Shown here: one piece after another, positions 35,766 through 44,509 of the stretch
How positions within the stretch are numbered: position 1 is the first letter of the stretch
Layout: every line of letters starts with the position of its first letter
Assembly: GCF_006575665.1 (NCBI RefSeq)
Contig: NZ_CP041253.1
Span: 4,901,501 to 4,965,500, forward strand
Direction of reading: 5' to 3'
Source: Echinicola soli
Lineage (GTDB): Bacteria; Bacteroidota; Bacteroidia; Cytophagales; Cyclobacteriaceae
Length of the DNA: 64,000 nt
Notes under the pieces: model-generated
What the model was told of the DNA's origin: nothing
What the model saw: only the letters and a program-made list of their open reading frames with translations
The model's database searches: none
Translations under genes and position numbers: made by a program

Positions 35766-38087
35766 TCATTGCCCAATCATATCTGAACTATACAATCCCA
35801 TGTCAAAGGCTCCTTCTCCAGGATCGGCGCTGACTCTCACTGCTATTACATTTTTGCCTGTTTTCAAGAATTTCTCTGCCCCTTCCAAGGAGATGTGGGT
35901 ATAATGTCTTTTCCGCCCCCCTCCATCTTCAAGGGTACGCACCAATTCCCCATTAATATAAAGTACTGCTTTTGACTTGGGGGCGTAGTATTTGAGATAA
36001 AGCTTATTTGGTACCGCTTGCACATGAAAATCCCTTCTTAGGTACAATTCACCTCCCTTCCAAGCGGAAGAAGGGGGTAAAAATGGATTGGCACTTCCAC
36101 TAAAAGGAGCTGCGCATACCTCCCAATTTGCATCATTGTAATCCATTAATATCCAGTCTTCCCGTGGTGGTTGCATGGTGATTTTCCAGTCAGAAGGCTT
36201 GTGTTCGGAATCAGGCAAAAGCGCATGCTTTTTCCACCATGGTTGGTAAAGCGGTGCTATCCATTCACGTACCTTTGAGGGATCCAGCTTGACCACTTCC
36301 CTATCATAGGTCATTAGTCCATTTACCTCTCCTTCCACATCGGTGGTTTGCGTGTAAATTGCTGCTGACAATCCCCAGCTGATCAGTCCTTCGAGATTTT
36401 TGATGATGGCCTGAAACTCCTTTTCATAAACCGCCTTATCTTCATACGTCAAGTAACCCCAGTTACGCTTGTTCCACCAGAGGTGGTTGGGTACTGGCAG
36501 TCCCACTCCTCCAAATTCCCCCAAAACAGAGGCCCTGTTCTCTTCTGGCAGCTCCATTCCTGGCCCAGGATAGAGATGCACATCGATCATATCCCCCACT
36601 TTTCGGTCTGCCCAGCCACTGGGAGCATCTACTAACCTGCTGGGATCGTATTGTTTTGTCCAGGTGGCCAGTTTTTCGGTTTCATATTGACCCCAGCCTT
36701 CGTTAAGCGGGACCCATACCAAGATAGAGGGAAAATTAAATAAATTGTCGATCATCGCCTTTAATTCCGCCTCAAATTGGACAGCAGACTCCAACGGCCG
36801 TTTCCAATCCTGTTGGGCATCGTGTTTGACATGTTGGGTGTCTTTTTCCTTGCTTATAAAGCCTGACGGCATGTCCTGCCAGACCAGCATCCCCATTTGG
36901 TCACAATGATAATAGAATCTGGCTGGTTCCACTTTCACGTGCTTCCTAAGCATATTGAAGCCCATTTCCTTGGTCATTTTGATATCATACACCATCGCTT
37001 CTTCAGTAGGGGCTGTATACAGCCCGTCCGGCCACCATCCTTGATCCAAAAGCCCAAATTGGAAAAGTGGCTCATTGTTCAGCATGATGCGGGAGTAACC
37101 GTTTCCATCTTTGCCAAGGGAAACTTTACGCATTCCAAAATAGCTTTCCACCTCATCGGTTATGGCTCCATTTGTATCCTTTAGGGATATTTGCAAGTCG
37201 TAAAGATGTGGATGGTCTGGAGACCATAATACCATTTCTTTCAGAGGTAATGAGGTGGAAAAATACGCCGATTTTGCTCCCAAAGCTATCGCTCTTTTGG
37301 CTACTTCAATACCTTCTGTGAAGGCGGTAATTTCTACCACATGATCACTGGAAAGTGCTGAAAGTTCAGCTTCTATTTTTACTGTTTTATGATCAATATC
37401 CGGTGTAATAAAAAGTGCTTTGATATAATCCTGAGGCACCTGCTCCATCCAGACGGTCTGCCAAATTCCTGTCACTGGAGTATACCAAATGCCTTTCGGG
37501 TCGGATACTTGCTTTCCTCTGGCCTGCATCCCTTCGTCAGTAGGATCCGATACACGTACTAACAGCTCGTTGTCTCCTTCATGAATATAGGCTGAAATAT
37601 CAAAGGAAAAAGGGTCATATCCACCCCTGTGTTCTCCAACTTTCTCTCCATTGATATAGACAACTGTTTCCCAGTCCACTGCACCAAAATGTAGCAAGGT
37701 ATGCTGCCCTGTCCCCGAAGGATCACCGGTGAGGTTTCTGCGGTACCAAAGGTAGTGATCGCTTCCAATCGTTTTTTTAACACCACTTAAGGTAGATTCT
37801 ATTGGAAAGGGCACCATTACTTCACCTTCAAAATGATCCGGTTGGCCCGATTTGCGTGGACTAATGACATAATCCCAAGTCCCGTTAAGGTTAGTCCATT
37901 GCTCACGTTGGAGTTGTGGCCTGGGATAGCCTGACCAGACATTATCCCCATCCACTTGGTCTGTCCATCGGGTTTTCATTTCATAAGAAAGGAGCTCTTC
38001 ATTTTGCTCTTGGCCGTATAATGGCTGCAGTCCAAGGAAAATGATACAGGCCTGTAAAAAACCTGTGAGGCGATAAGCATTCTTCAT
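35766..38087 (-). CDS. GH2 family glycoside hydrolase, exported
   Basis: A 773-residue retaining exo-hydrolase. After a signal peptide (about 1-25, ending LYGQ) come the GH2 sugar-binding jelly roll (about 50-215, 'RPQLQREQWTNLNGTWDYVI', 'VDWETVVYINGEKVGEHRGGY'), an immunoglobulin-like domain and the TIM barrel (about 325-610). The acid/base Glu is in 'VPLNEGWGQYE' (about E463) and the nucleophile Glu in 'SVLGEFGGVGLP' (about E524). A second jelly-roll-like module (about 655-770) closes the chain. GH2 covers beta-galactosidase, beta-glucuronidase, beta-mannosidase and others; the sequence alone does not choose. It sits third in the SusC operon, 127 bases after susD. Confidence 0.9.
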   Translation of the reverse strand: MKNAYRLTGFLQACIIFLGLQPLYGQEQNEELLSYEMKTRWTDQVDGDNVWSGYPRPQLQREQWTNLNGTWDYVISPRKSGQPDHFEGEVMVPFPIESTLSGVKKTIGSDHYLWYRRNLTGDPSGTGQHTLLHFGAVDWETVVYINGEKVGEHRGGYDPFSFDISAYIHEGDNELLVRVSDPTDEGMQARGKQVSDPKGIWYTPVTGIWQTVWMEQVPQDYIKALFITPDIDHKTVKIEAELSALSSDHVVEITAFTEGIEVAKRAIALGAKSAYFSTSLPLKEMVLWSPDHPHLYDLQISLKDTNGAITDEVESYFGMRKVSLGKDGNGYSRIMLNNEPLFQFGLLDQGWWPDGLYTAPTEEAMVYDIKMTKEMGFNMLRKHVKVEPARFYYHCDQMGMLVWQDMPSGFISKEKDTQHVKHDAQQDWKRPLESAVQFEAELKAMIDNLFNFPSILVWVPLNEGWGQYETEKLATWTKQYDPSRLVDAPSGWADRKVGDMIDVHLYPGPGMELPEENRASVLGEFGGVGLPVPNHLWWNKRNWGYLTYEDKAVYEKEFQAIIKNLEGLISWGLSAAIYTQTTDVEGEVNGLMTYDREVVKLDPSKVREWIAPLYQPWWKKHALLPDSEHKPSDWKITMQPPREDWILMDYNDANWEVCAAPFSGSANPFLPPSSAWKGGELYLRRDFHVQAVPNKLYLKYYAPKSKAVLYINGELVRTLEDGGGRKRHYTHISLEGAEKFLKTGKNVIAVRVSADPGEGAFDMGLYSSDMIGQ

Positions 38088-38214
38088 TGATCAGTCTTTA
38101 TGAGTTGAATAGGTATTATTTATAATATTACGCTGTTGGGGCCACTACCTGTAAAAGGCCAGTCGATGCCTCTCCCAAACAGGGATAAAGGCATCAACTG
38201 ACTGACCTTAACCC

Positions 38215-39645
38215 TCAATATCCTTCATTCTGAACCAAGTTTTCATTGGCATTGATTTCACTCTGGGGGAAAGGGTATAAAACATGGTAGGGCTTGGCAT
38301 CTTTATCCCTGTCCAGTGCCTGTTCGATAAACTTCCCATGACGAAGCAGGTCACTTCTTCGCTTGGCCTCTGAATAAAATTCCCATGCCCGCTCATCGAG
38401 AATTTGGTCCCTTAATCCAACTTGGTCAAAGGCACCGGGTTGCAACAGTTCCATGTTCTGGCCAGCTCTTTGCCTAATTTGATTGATCAGGTCAATGCTT
38501 TCCTGATTGGGCCCCTGCAATTCATTGAGTGCTTCGGCCTTGGAAAGTAAGATATCCGCATACCTCACCACAGGAAAATCATTTTCCTGATCTGCCCCTA
38601 TACGCCCTGGATCCCGAAATTTAAAACTCCTGGAATTGTCATTGCCCAATAATTCCACCTGCTGTCCATCATTGCTGACATAACTGGTGAGGATGAGGTT
38701 TTTCCGGCTATCATCAGGATCAAAAGAATTGACAAAAGCATCATAGTAGCGGAATTGGGCGGCAAAGTTGGGGCCATCTTCAGGATAGGCAGGAGGCAGT
38801 GAAAGTGACAGCCACTCGGTGCCCATACCGGATGCATCCCTTGTCTGTGGCATGACAAAAATAAACTCCGAATTGCCTTCATTTTCAGGTGCGAACATTC
38901 CCTCATAATTGGGATAAAGTCCATACACTCCAAGACCAATGACTTCATCGGCTGTATCCATGCATTTTTGCCATTGTTTGGAGTTCAAGAAGAATTTGGT
39001 CAGCACAGCCAATGCTGCACCTTTCGTGATCCTGTTTTCTTCTGCCTGTATCACAGGAAGCATATCTGCAACCGCCCTGAGCTCATCTTCGATAAATTGG
39101 TTCATTTCACTTGCAGGTGTCTTTGTTGGATACAATTCAGGAGTACTGCTCAAGATCAGTGGTACTTCCCCAAACCATTTGTTCAAAAGGTAATAATTGA
39201 ACACACGGATAAAACGGGCTTCGGCTATGCGCATGTCTTTTTCGGTTTGGGTAAATGTCACGCCCTCTACATTGTCCAAAAACAGGTTTACGTCCCTAAT
39301 CGCATTCCAAAGGCCATCATAAGCTCCTCCAATCCAGGGGTGTTCTGCATCGAAGGTAAAATCCTGGATAAAAGCAGCATTCCTTCCCTGCCCTCCGCCT
39401 GTTTCAAAGAACAAGTCGGAAGGTCCCTCTTCAAGGTAGTGCCACTGTATCAGCCCAAACCGGTGGACTTGCATATTCCCATAAGCTGAATTAAGCAAGG
39501 ATTCCAGCCCAACTTCATTATTGAGGATATTGTCAGGAATGAGCTGGTCAAAGGGTTCCTCTGCCAATTGCTCTTCACAGGAATTCAACGTTGACATTAG
39601 CAAGAGTCCAGCGATATATAGATTAATTTTTTTCATTTTCTTCAA
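38215..39645 (-). CDS. SusD/RagB family glycan-binding lipoprotein
   Basis: A 476-residue surface lipoprotein that captures oligosaccharides and forms the lid over its SusC partner. Signal peptide with lipobox 'MSTLNSC' (Cys about residue 23). The TPR-containing SusD fold is marked by 'NILNNEVGLESLLNSAYGNM', 'WNAIRDVNLFLDNVEGV', 'RFIRVFNYYLLNKWFGEVPL', 'YADILLSKAEALNEL' and the C-terminal 'RAWEFYSEAKRRSDLLRHG'. It begins 20 bases after the SusC stop, the standard order. Confidence 0.96.
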   Translation of the reverse strand: MKKMKKINLYIAGLLLMSTLNSCEEQLAEEPFDQLIPDNILNNEVGLESLLNSAYGNMQVHRFGLIQWHYLEEGPSDLFFETGGGQGRNAAFIQDFTFDAEHPWIGGAYDGLWNAIRDVNLFLDNVEGVTFTQTEKDMRIAEARFIRVFNYYLLNKWFGEVPLILSSTPELYPTKTPASEMNQFIEDELRAVADMLPVIQAEENRITKGAALAVLTKFFLNSKQWQKCMDTADEVIGLGVYGLYPNYEGMFAPENEGNSEFIFVMPQTRDASGMGTEWLSLSLPPAYPEDGPNFAAQFRYYDAFVNSFDPDDSRKNLILTSYVSNDGQQVELLGNDNSRSFKFRDPGRIGADQENDFPVVRYADILLSKAEALNELQGPNQESIDLINQIRQRAGQNMELLQPGAFDQVGLRDQILDERAWEFYSEAKRRSDLLRHGKFIEQALDRDKDAKPYHVLYPFPQSEINANENLVQNEGY

Positions 39646-39665
39646 TTTTTAATTCACAGAGAAAC

Positions 39666-42600
39666 TTAAAATGTAAGCCTAAAACCCAAGCTGTAGGTAC
39701 GTGCATTTGGGTAGGAATTATAGTCCGCCCTGGCCGAATTGGACCCATTGTTCAGGGAGTTAACTTCCGGGTCAAAACCCATATAGTCAGTGATAAGCAA
39801 GAGATTGCTTCCCTGAAGGTAAATATTGGCACCTCTGATAAACTTATGGTTGATGACATTGAAGTCGTAGCTCAGCCTCAAATTCCTCAACCGCACAAAA
39901 GTAGCGTCCTCCACTGACAGGCTGTTTACCGTACTTCCTCCATACGATGTAGGATTTACGCCAGATGGCCATTGGGTGGATGGATTCTCAGGTGTCCATC
40001 GGTTCAAGAGTGGCTCCGCCATACGATTTCGCCTTACCTCTATAGGGTAAAGGGAGCTCAGTAGGTTTTGATTGAGCAATTGCTGGCCAAAATCACCCGC
40101 AAAAAACACATCCAAACTCAAATTGTCATACCTAAAGGTATTCCGAAAGCCCAGCGAAAAATCAGGAAAGGGACTTCCAATAACCGTTTTATCGGCATCA
40201 GTGATGGCACCATCGGGCAGCCCTTCAGGGCCACTGATGTCCCTGAATTTCGGATAGCCTGGCTCGGCATTAGGCTGGGCTGAATTGGCAATATCTTCCC
40301 CTTCCTGCCATATCCCATCCACCACATGGCCATAGTAGCTATTGAGCGGTTGACCTTCGGTCACAATGGTAATATCCGAGGTAAAGGGAAGTCCGCCCTG
40401 CAGGATTTGCTCGCTACTGGCCAAATCGGTTACTTCGTTTTTCACGCTTGTAAAATTGAAGCTGGTCGTCCATGTGAATTTTTCCCTGTCAATATTGAAT
40501 GTTTCTATTCCAAGCTCGATTCCCTTGTTTTCTACAGCCCCCACGTTATCCAGAATTGAGTTAAAGCCAGAGGATTTTGGTAGCGGCAAATTGAGCAATA
40601 GGTCATCGGTATTACGGATAAAATAATCAGCTACCAGGTTCACTCGCCCATGCCACAGTTCCAGGTCTATGCCCACGTCGGTCTGGGTAGTTGTCTCCCA
40701 TTTCAAATTGGGATTGGGAATCCTGGTAGCGGTAATGCCCTGCTGCTGTAGGCCATTGATCAGCGCCAGTCCTCCTGCTCCCAATGTGGAGAGCGACTGA
40801 AAGTTTCCGATACTCTGATTTCCGGTCTGCCCCCAGCTCGTTCTCAGCTTCAAGCTGGAAATCACTTCTGAGTTCCTCAGAAAAGGCTCTTCGGATAATT
40901 TCCACGATAAGGCCATACTTGGGAAGTAACCGTATTTGTTGTTTTCACCAAATTTTGAGGAGCCGTCCGCCCTCATCGAAAAGGTGAAATAGTACTTACC
41001 ATTGTAGATATAATTGATTCTGGAGAGATAGGAAATCAATTTGCTGCTGTTTTTATAACTGTTCAGGTCGTCTCTTTCTGTATCACCGAGGCCAAAGTTA
41101 TTGGTCAGCAAAGCGTCAGAAGGAAAACCATCAATACTTCCACTGAATCCCTTGTTCATAAAATCCTGAAAGGTATATCCAGCCAAAAAGTTAAACTGAT
41201 GTGAAGACCAAGTTTTCTTATAATTGACCGTGGCCTCTACCATTTTATTGGATTTCTCGCCAGTAATGATGGTACCTATACCGCTTCCATTGGCTATTCC
41301 GGTCTTTGTGGTGGACTGTACATAAGTATCCTTGCGGGCATCCAGTTTATCAAAACCTACCGTCAGTTTCACATTGAGGTCTGGGATAATGGAATATTCA
41401 CCAAAGACACTCCCCAAAAGCCGCGTATTTTCATCCTCGGTAAATACATCGGAAATGATCAGGGGATTGTCCATATCGATACTAAAATCCTGCAGAGGCG
41501 ACCCATCAGGATTAAATTTATCGATAGTCGGATCTATTTCCATTGCAGAATTGACCACCCCTGCACTGGCATTAAAGCCTGTACCAAATGGCACATTGTC
41601 ATTTTTCACATAGGAATTGGTTAGATTGATGCCATACTTGAACTTGTCGCTTGGCTTAAATTCAGCATTTACACGAGCTGACAGGCGCTCCATGCCTGAG
41701 CTCACTACGATTCCATCTTGGTTATAGTAACTGACCGAGGAGTAAAAGGAATTCTTCTCGTTTCCACCACTAACCGAAAGATTATGGTTTTGGATATAGC
41801 CAGTTCTGGTGATTTCATCCAGCCAATCGGTTTGTTCAGTTACTTCATCCATATTGTAAATGGGTGGTTGGCCGCTGCTCTCCTCGATGTCGTTTACCAC
41901 TTGGGCAAATTGCCTCGAACTTAACAGATCCACCTTATTGGCCATGTGCTGGATACTGCCAGAAAAATCATACGTAACCCGTGTACCGCTTTGGGAACCT
42001 CTTTTGGTAGTGATCATAATGACACCATTGGCACCTCTGGAACCATAGATGGCCGTCGCTGATGCATCTTTGAGTACTTCAATAGAAGCGATATCATTGG
42101 GGTTGATCAGGTTTAGGGGGTTTTTGGGATTTCTGTTGTCACTAATACCTGAACCTGATCCAGAAATGGAGGGGCTATTGTCAATGGGCATCCCATCAAT
42201 TACATAAAGTGGTTCATTGCCGGCATTGATAGAGCCTACTCCGCGAATTCTGACATTGACAGATCCTCCGGGTTCTGCACTGTTTTGGTTGATCTGTACC
42301 CCTGGCATCCTGCCGGTCATCATTTGATCGATATTCTGCAGGGATCCTAAGTTGAGCTCATCAGGTTTGACAGAAGCCACTGCGCCTGTTAAATCACTCT
42401 TTTTAACGGTTCCGTAACCTACCACTACTATTTCATCTAGATCAGAAAGATCTTCTTCCAGGGTGACATTTATAAATTCCTGATTGCCTACAGGAATTTC
42501 TTTGGAGGTAAACCCCAAATAAGAAAACACCAATACCTGCTCACTTGATGCACCAATGCTAAATTTCCCCTCCAAGTCGGTCACTGTCCCGCTGGAAGTA

Positions 42601-42770
42601 CCTTTGATGACAATATTGACCCCGGGAAGGCTTTCTCCTTCCCTGTCAATTACCAATCCGCTGATTTGTGACTCCTGGGCAAAACTAAAAGATGCCATCA
42701 AACACAATATGCTCAATAGCCACCGCCCCTTCTTCATGGGCCATTGCTGTTGTAAAATTTTTCCTTTCAT
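39666..42770 (-). CDS. SusC/RagA family TonB-linked outer membrane transporter
   Basis: A 1034-residue TonB-dependent porin that imports oligosaccharides. After the signal peptide comes a carboxypeptidase-regulatory-like domain ('ISGLVIDREGESLPGVNIVI', about 34-115) and the TonB-box region 'LDEIVVVGYGTVKKSDLTGA'. The plug domain follows ('PGVQINQNSAEPGGSVNVRI', then 'PLYVIDGMP' and 'IEVLKDASATAIYGSRGANG'), and then a 22-strand barrel ending 'ARTYSLGFRLTF'. An in-frame Met 12 residues in ('MKKGRWLLSILC') gives a cleaner signal peptide and may be the true start (42737). It heads the minus-strand locus. Its TonB could be the product of 27260-27934. Confidence 0.96.
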   Translation of the reverse strand: MKGKILQQQWPMKKGRWLLSILCLMASFSFAQESQISGLVIDREGESLPGVNIVIKGTSSGTVTDLEGKFSIGASSEQVLVFSYLGFTSKEIPVGNQEFINVTLEEDLSDLDEIVVVGYGTVKKSDLTGAVASVKPDELNLGSLQNIDQMMTGRMPGVQINQNSAEPGGSVNVRIRGVGSINAGNEPLYVIDGMPIDNSPSISGSGSGISDNRNPKNPLNLINPNDIASIEVLKDASATAIYGSRGANGVIMITTKRGSQSGTRVTYDFSGSIQHMANKVDLLSSRQFAQVVNDIEESSGQPPIYNMDEVTEQTDWLDEITRTGYIQNHNLSVSGGNEKNSFYSSVSYYNQDGIVVSSGMERLSARVNAEFKPSDKFKYGINLTNSYVKNDNVPFGTGFNASAGVVNSAMEIDPTIDKFNPDGSPLQDFSIDMDNPLIISDVFTEDENTRLLGSVFGEYSIIPDLNVKLTVGFDKLDARKDTYVQSTTKTGIANGSGIGTIITGEKSNKMVEATVNYKKTWSSHQFNFLAGYTFQDFMNKGFSGSIDGFPSDALLTNNFGLGDTERDDLNSYKNSSKLISYLSRINYIYNGKYYFTFSMRADGSSKFGENNKYGYFPSMALSWKLSEEPFLRNSEVISSLKLRTSWGQTGNQSIGNFQSLSTLGAGGLALINGLQQQGITATRIPNPNLKWETTTQTDVGIDLELWHGRVNLVADYFIRNTDDLLLNLPLPKSSGFNSILDNVGAVENKGIELGIETFNIDREKFTWTTSFNFTSVKNEVTDLASSEQILQGGLPFTSDITIVTEGQPLNSYYGHVVDGIWQEGEDIANSAQPNAEPGYPKFRDISGPEGLPDGAITDADKTVIGSPFPDFSLGFRNTFRYDNLSLDVFFAGDFGQQLLNQNLLSSLYPIEVRRNRMAEPLLNRWTPENPSTQWPSGVNPTSYGGSTVNSLSVEDATFVRLRNLRLSYDFNVINHKFIRGANIYLQGSNLLLITDYMGFDPEVNSLNNGSNSARADYNSYPNARTYSLGFRLTF

Positions 42771-42814
42771 ATGTTGGATTTATTGTAATGGAAAATAGGT
42801 CTAGTCATCCGTTA

Positions 42815-42830
42815 TTACCCATTTGGGTAA
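42815..42830. promoter_or_regulatory. Palindrome upstream of susC, candidate operator
   Basis: TTACCCA at 42815-42821 and TGGGTAA at 42824-42830 form a 7-bp inverted repeat with a TT spacer, 45-60 bases upstream of the susC start. AraC-type output domains usually bind direct repeats, so this may serve another regulator. No TAnnTTTG box was found in this upstream region. Confidence 0.35.
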
Positions 42831-43065
42831 AAGCAGGAAAACTTATTAGGTTATTTATCAAGACACATTTTCAAATAGACATTCGGAAACGTCTTAATTT
42901 GTCCAATGCTAATTGCTGGTTAAATGTACCATTAAGTAAAAATCACCGTTAGCACACATGTGCAAAAAATCTGTGACTATGTTTAAATGGGGTATAAATG
43001 ATAAAAATTAGTTTTTCGAAAGTTCTTTCTCTCACCGAATAGTTTCTTTTGATAGTTTCCTTTCA

Positions 43066-43593
43066 GACAAAAAAGCTTGGGCAGTTCTTGGTGTCCCCTT
43101 TACTTCCCATCAAGTTCCCAAGCCACCAAAGATCGAGCAACCAAAAATCAACGAAGTCCCCAATGATGAGGAAATCCAAGAGAAATTCGAGCCTATTCTG
43201 GACATAGAATTTCCAGAGCAGCCCGTTATCAATACCCCAGCCCTCCCAACAGGTCCTCCTATAGAGGATAAGGCAGATGAAATCATAGACTTTGCCGAGA
43301 AGATGCCTGCTCCTCCAGGTGGCATGGAAGGCTGGAACAACTACCTCAGCAAAAATTTGAAATACCCCAGACAGGCCGTCCAATTGGGAATTGAAGGTAC
43401 TGTGTTTTTGGCTTTTGTCGTGAACAAAGATGGTTCGATCCAAGATGTGGAAATTTTGAGAGGTGTGGGCGGTGGCTGTAGTGAAGAGGCTATCCGGGTG
43501 CTCGAAAATGCCCCTGACTGGAAACCAGGCCTCCAAGGAGGTCGACCAGTTAGGGTAAAAATGCGATTGCCCATTAAGTTCAAACTAAACTAG
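43066..43593 (+). pseudogene. 5'-truncated TonB paralogue
   Basis: The frame is open from a TAG at 43009-43011 to the stop at 43591, but has no ATG until 43303, inside the C-terminal domain. From about 43114 it reads as a TonB periplasmic spacer ('PPKIEQPKINEVPNDEEI', then 'PPIEDKADEIIDFAEKM') and then a full TonB domain with 'PAPPGGMEGWNNYLSKNLKY', 'GIEGTVFLAFVVNKDGSIQD' and 'GRPVRVKMRLPIKFKLN'. This parallels the intact TonB at 27260-27934 nearly motif by motif. The cytoplasmic start and TM anchor are missing, so it cannot couple to the membrane. Initiation at 43303 would give a 96-residue domain without export signal. Confidence 0.75.
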
Positions 43594-43794
43594 TTTCCAC
43601 CAACCTATATCCCTGAGGCCGCTTACATAAGTGGCCTCTTTTGTTATTGGTAAGGCAATAAATAAATCATCCTTACTCTATTTGACAGGTTTTCGTATCA
43701 CGTATCATGCTGAGCTCGGTTGTCAATAAGGTATCGACAGTGAGCCGCCTAAATAATGAATGACAATTTTCTTTATCGGGAACTAAATTTATGG

Positions 43795-43802
43795 TATTTT
43801 TG
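43795..43802 (+). promoter_or_regulatory. Putative -7 box of ssrA
   Basis: TATTTTTG fits TAnnTTTG and ends 16 bases before the mature tmRNA 5' end. A TTTA, one base off the TTTG -33 box, lies at 43772-43775, exactly 19 bases upstream. Confidence 0.6.
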
Positions 43803-43818
43803 TCATCCTTTACCGAAT

Positions 43819-44225
43819 GGGGCTGACCGGTTTTGACAGTAGGTGTGAAGACTGGGCTCGCATGTCGGGTGGAGCATGTACGCCCGTGAATAATTCATGC
43901 GATCTATAATTGGCGAATCTAATTACGCCATGGCTGCCTAATCAGACCCTAACAGGGACTGATACTGCTTAAAGGGTTGAGTCCGCTAGGCGGATTCCCC
44001 AGCCACATCCCGCAGCGCTCTGTCTTGGCAGCGCTGATCTTGGGGTGTCGACTTGCCAGGACTAGTGTTACCGATGCTATTAAAGTAATGCGAAACTCAA
44101 ATAGCTAAGCGTGCCGGTAGCTGTGTCATCCAGCGGCCCAACGACGAAAACCCAATAGATGACTAAACATGTAGACGGTACAGTGTTTCCCTATCTGGAC
44201 CAGGGTTCGACTCCCTGCAGCTCCA
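43819..44225 (+). ncRNA. ssrA: Transfer-messenger RNA
   Basis: About 407 bases. The 5' end GGGGCTGACCGG and 3' end CAGCTCCA pair as a tRNA-Ala-like acceptor stem (GGGGCTG with CAGCTCC, one G-U), and GGTTCGACTCC gives the T-arm. The tag frame at 43912-43938 reads Gly-Glu-Ser-Asn-Tyr-Ala-Met-Ala-Ala and ends in TAA (43939-43941). The 3' CCA is not encoded: the discriminator A is followed by CAT. It rescues stalled ribosomes with SmpB. A terminator follows at once. The 3' end is duplicated at 49774-49787, which marks an island insertion site. Confidence 0.97.
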
Positions 44226-44231
44226 CATTAC
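44218..44231. repeat. Left copy of the putative attachment repeat (tmRNA 3' end)
   Basis: CAGCTCCACATTAC spans the last acceptor-stem bases of ssrA and six bases beyond. The identical 14-mer occurs at 49774-49787. The 3' end of ssrA is a well-known integration target of tyrosine recombinases. Confidence 0.6.
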
Positions 44232-44232
44232 A

Positions 44233-44267
44233 AAAACGAGGTGAAGACTCATCTCGTTTTTTATTTT
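44233..44267 (+). terminator. Intrinsic terminator after ssrA
   Basis: AAAACGAGGTGA (44233-44244) pairs with TCATCTCGTTTT (44249-44260) with one G-U pair and a four-base loop, then T-rich sequence. The remaining spacer to 44509 is AT-rich with nothing recognisable. Confidence 0.85.
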
Positions 44268-44509
44268 TATTGCAAAAATCAATCAACAAACATTATTTTT
44301 ACATATATATTAAGTTATTAATTCAAAAATTTGATCACCAAAAACCAGTTCTGTCAAAAATCATACGATTAAATAAATGATTCGATCAATCTCATTGGCT
44401 TAGCTAACAGGATCCGAACCAAATTTTAAACAGATTTATCACCAAATACCGTTAATTATTTCGAATTCATCAGCTAAACTCATTTTTAAAGTTAAAATTC
44501 AAAACAAAC

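Noticed and set aside
44233-44267. Hairpin after ssrA as a CRISPR-like or REP repeat
   Set aside because: It is a single copy with a T-tract and is explained fully as the ssrA terminator.
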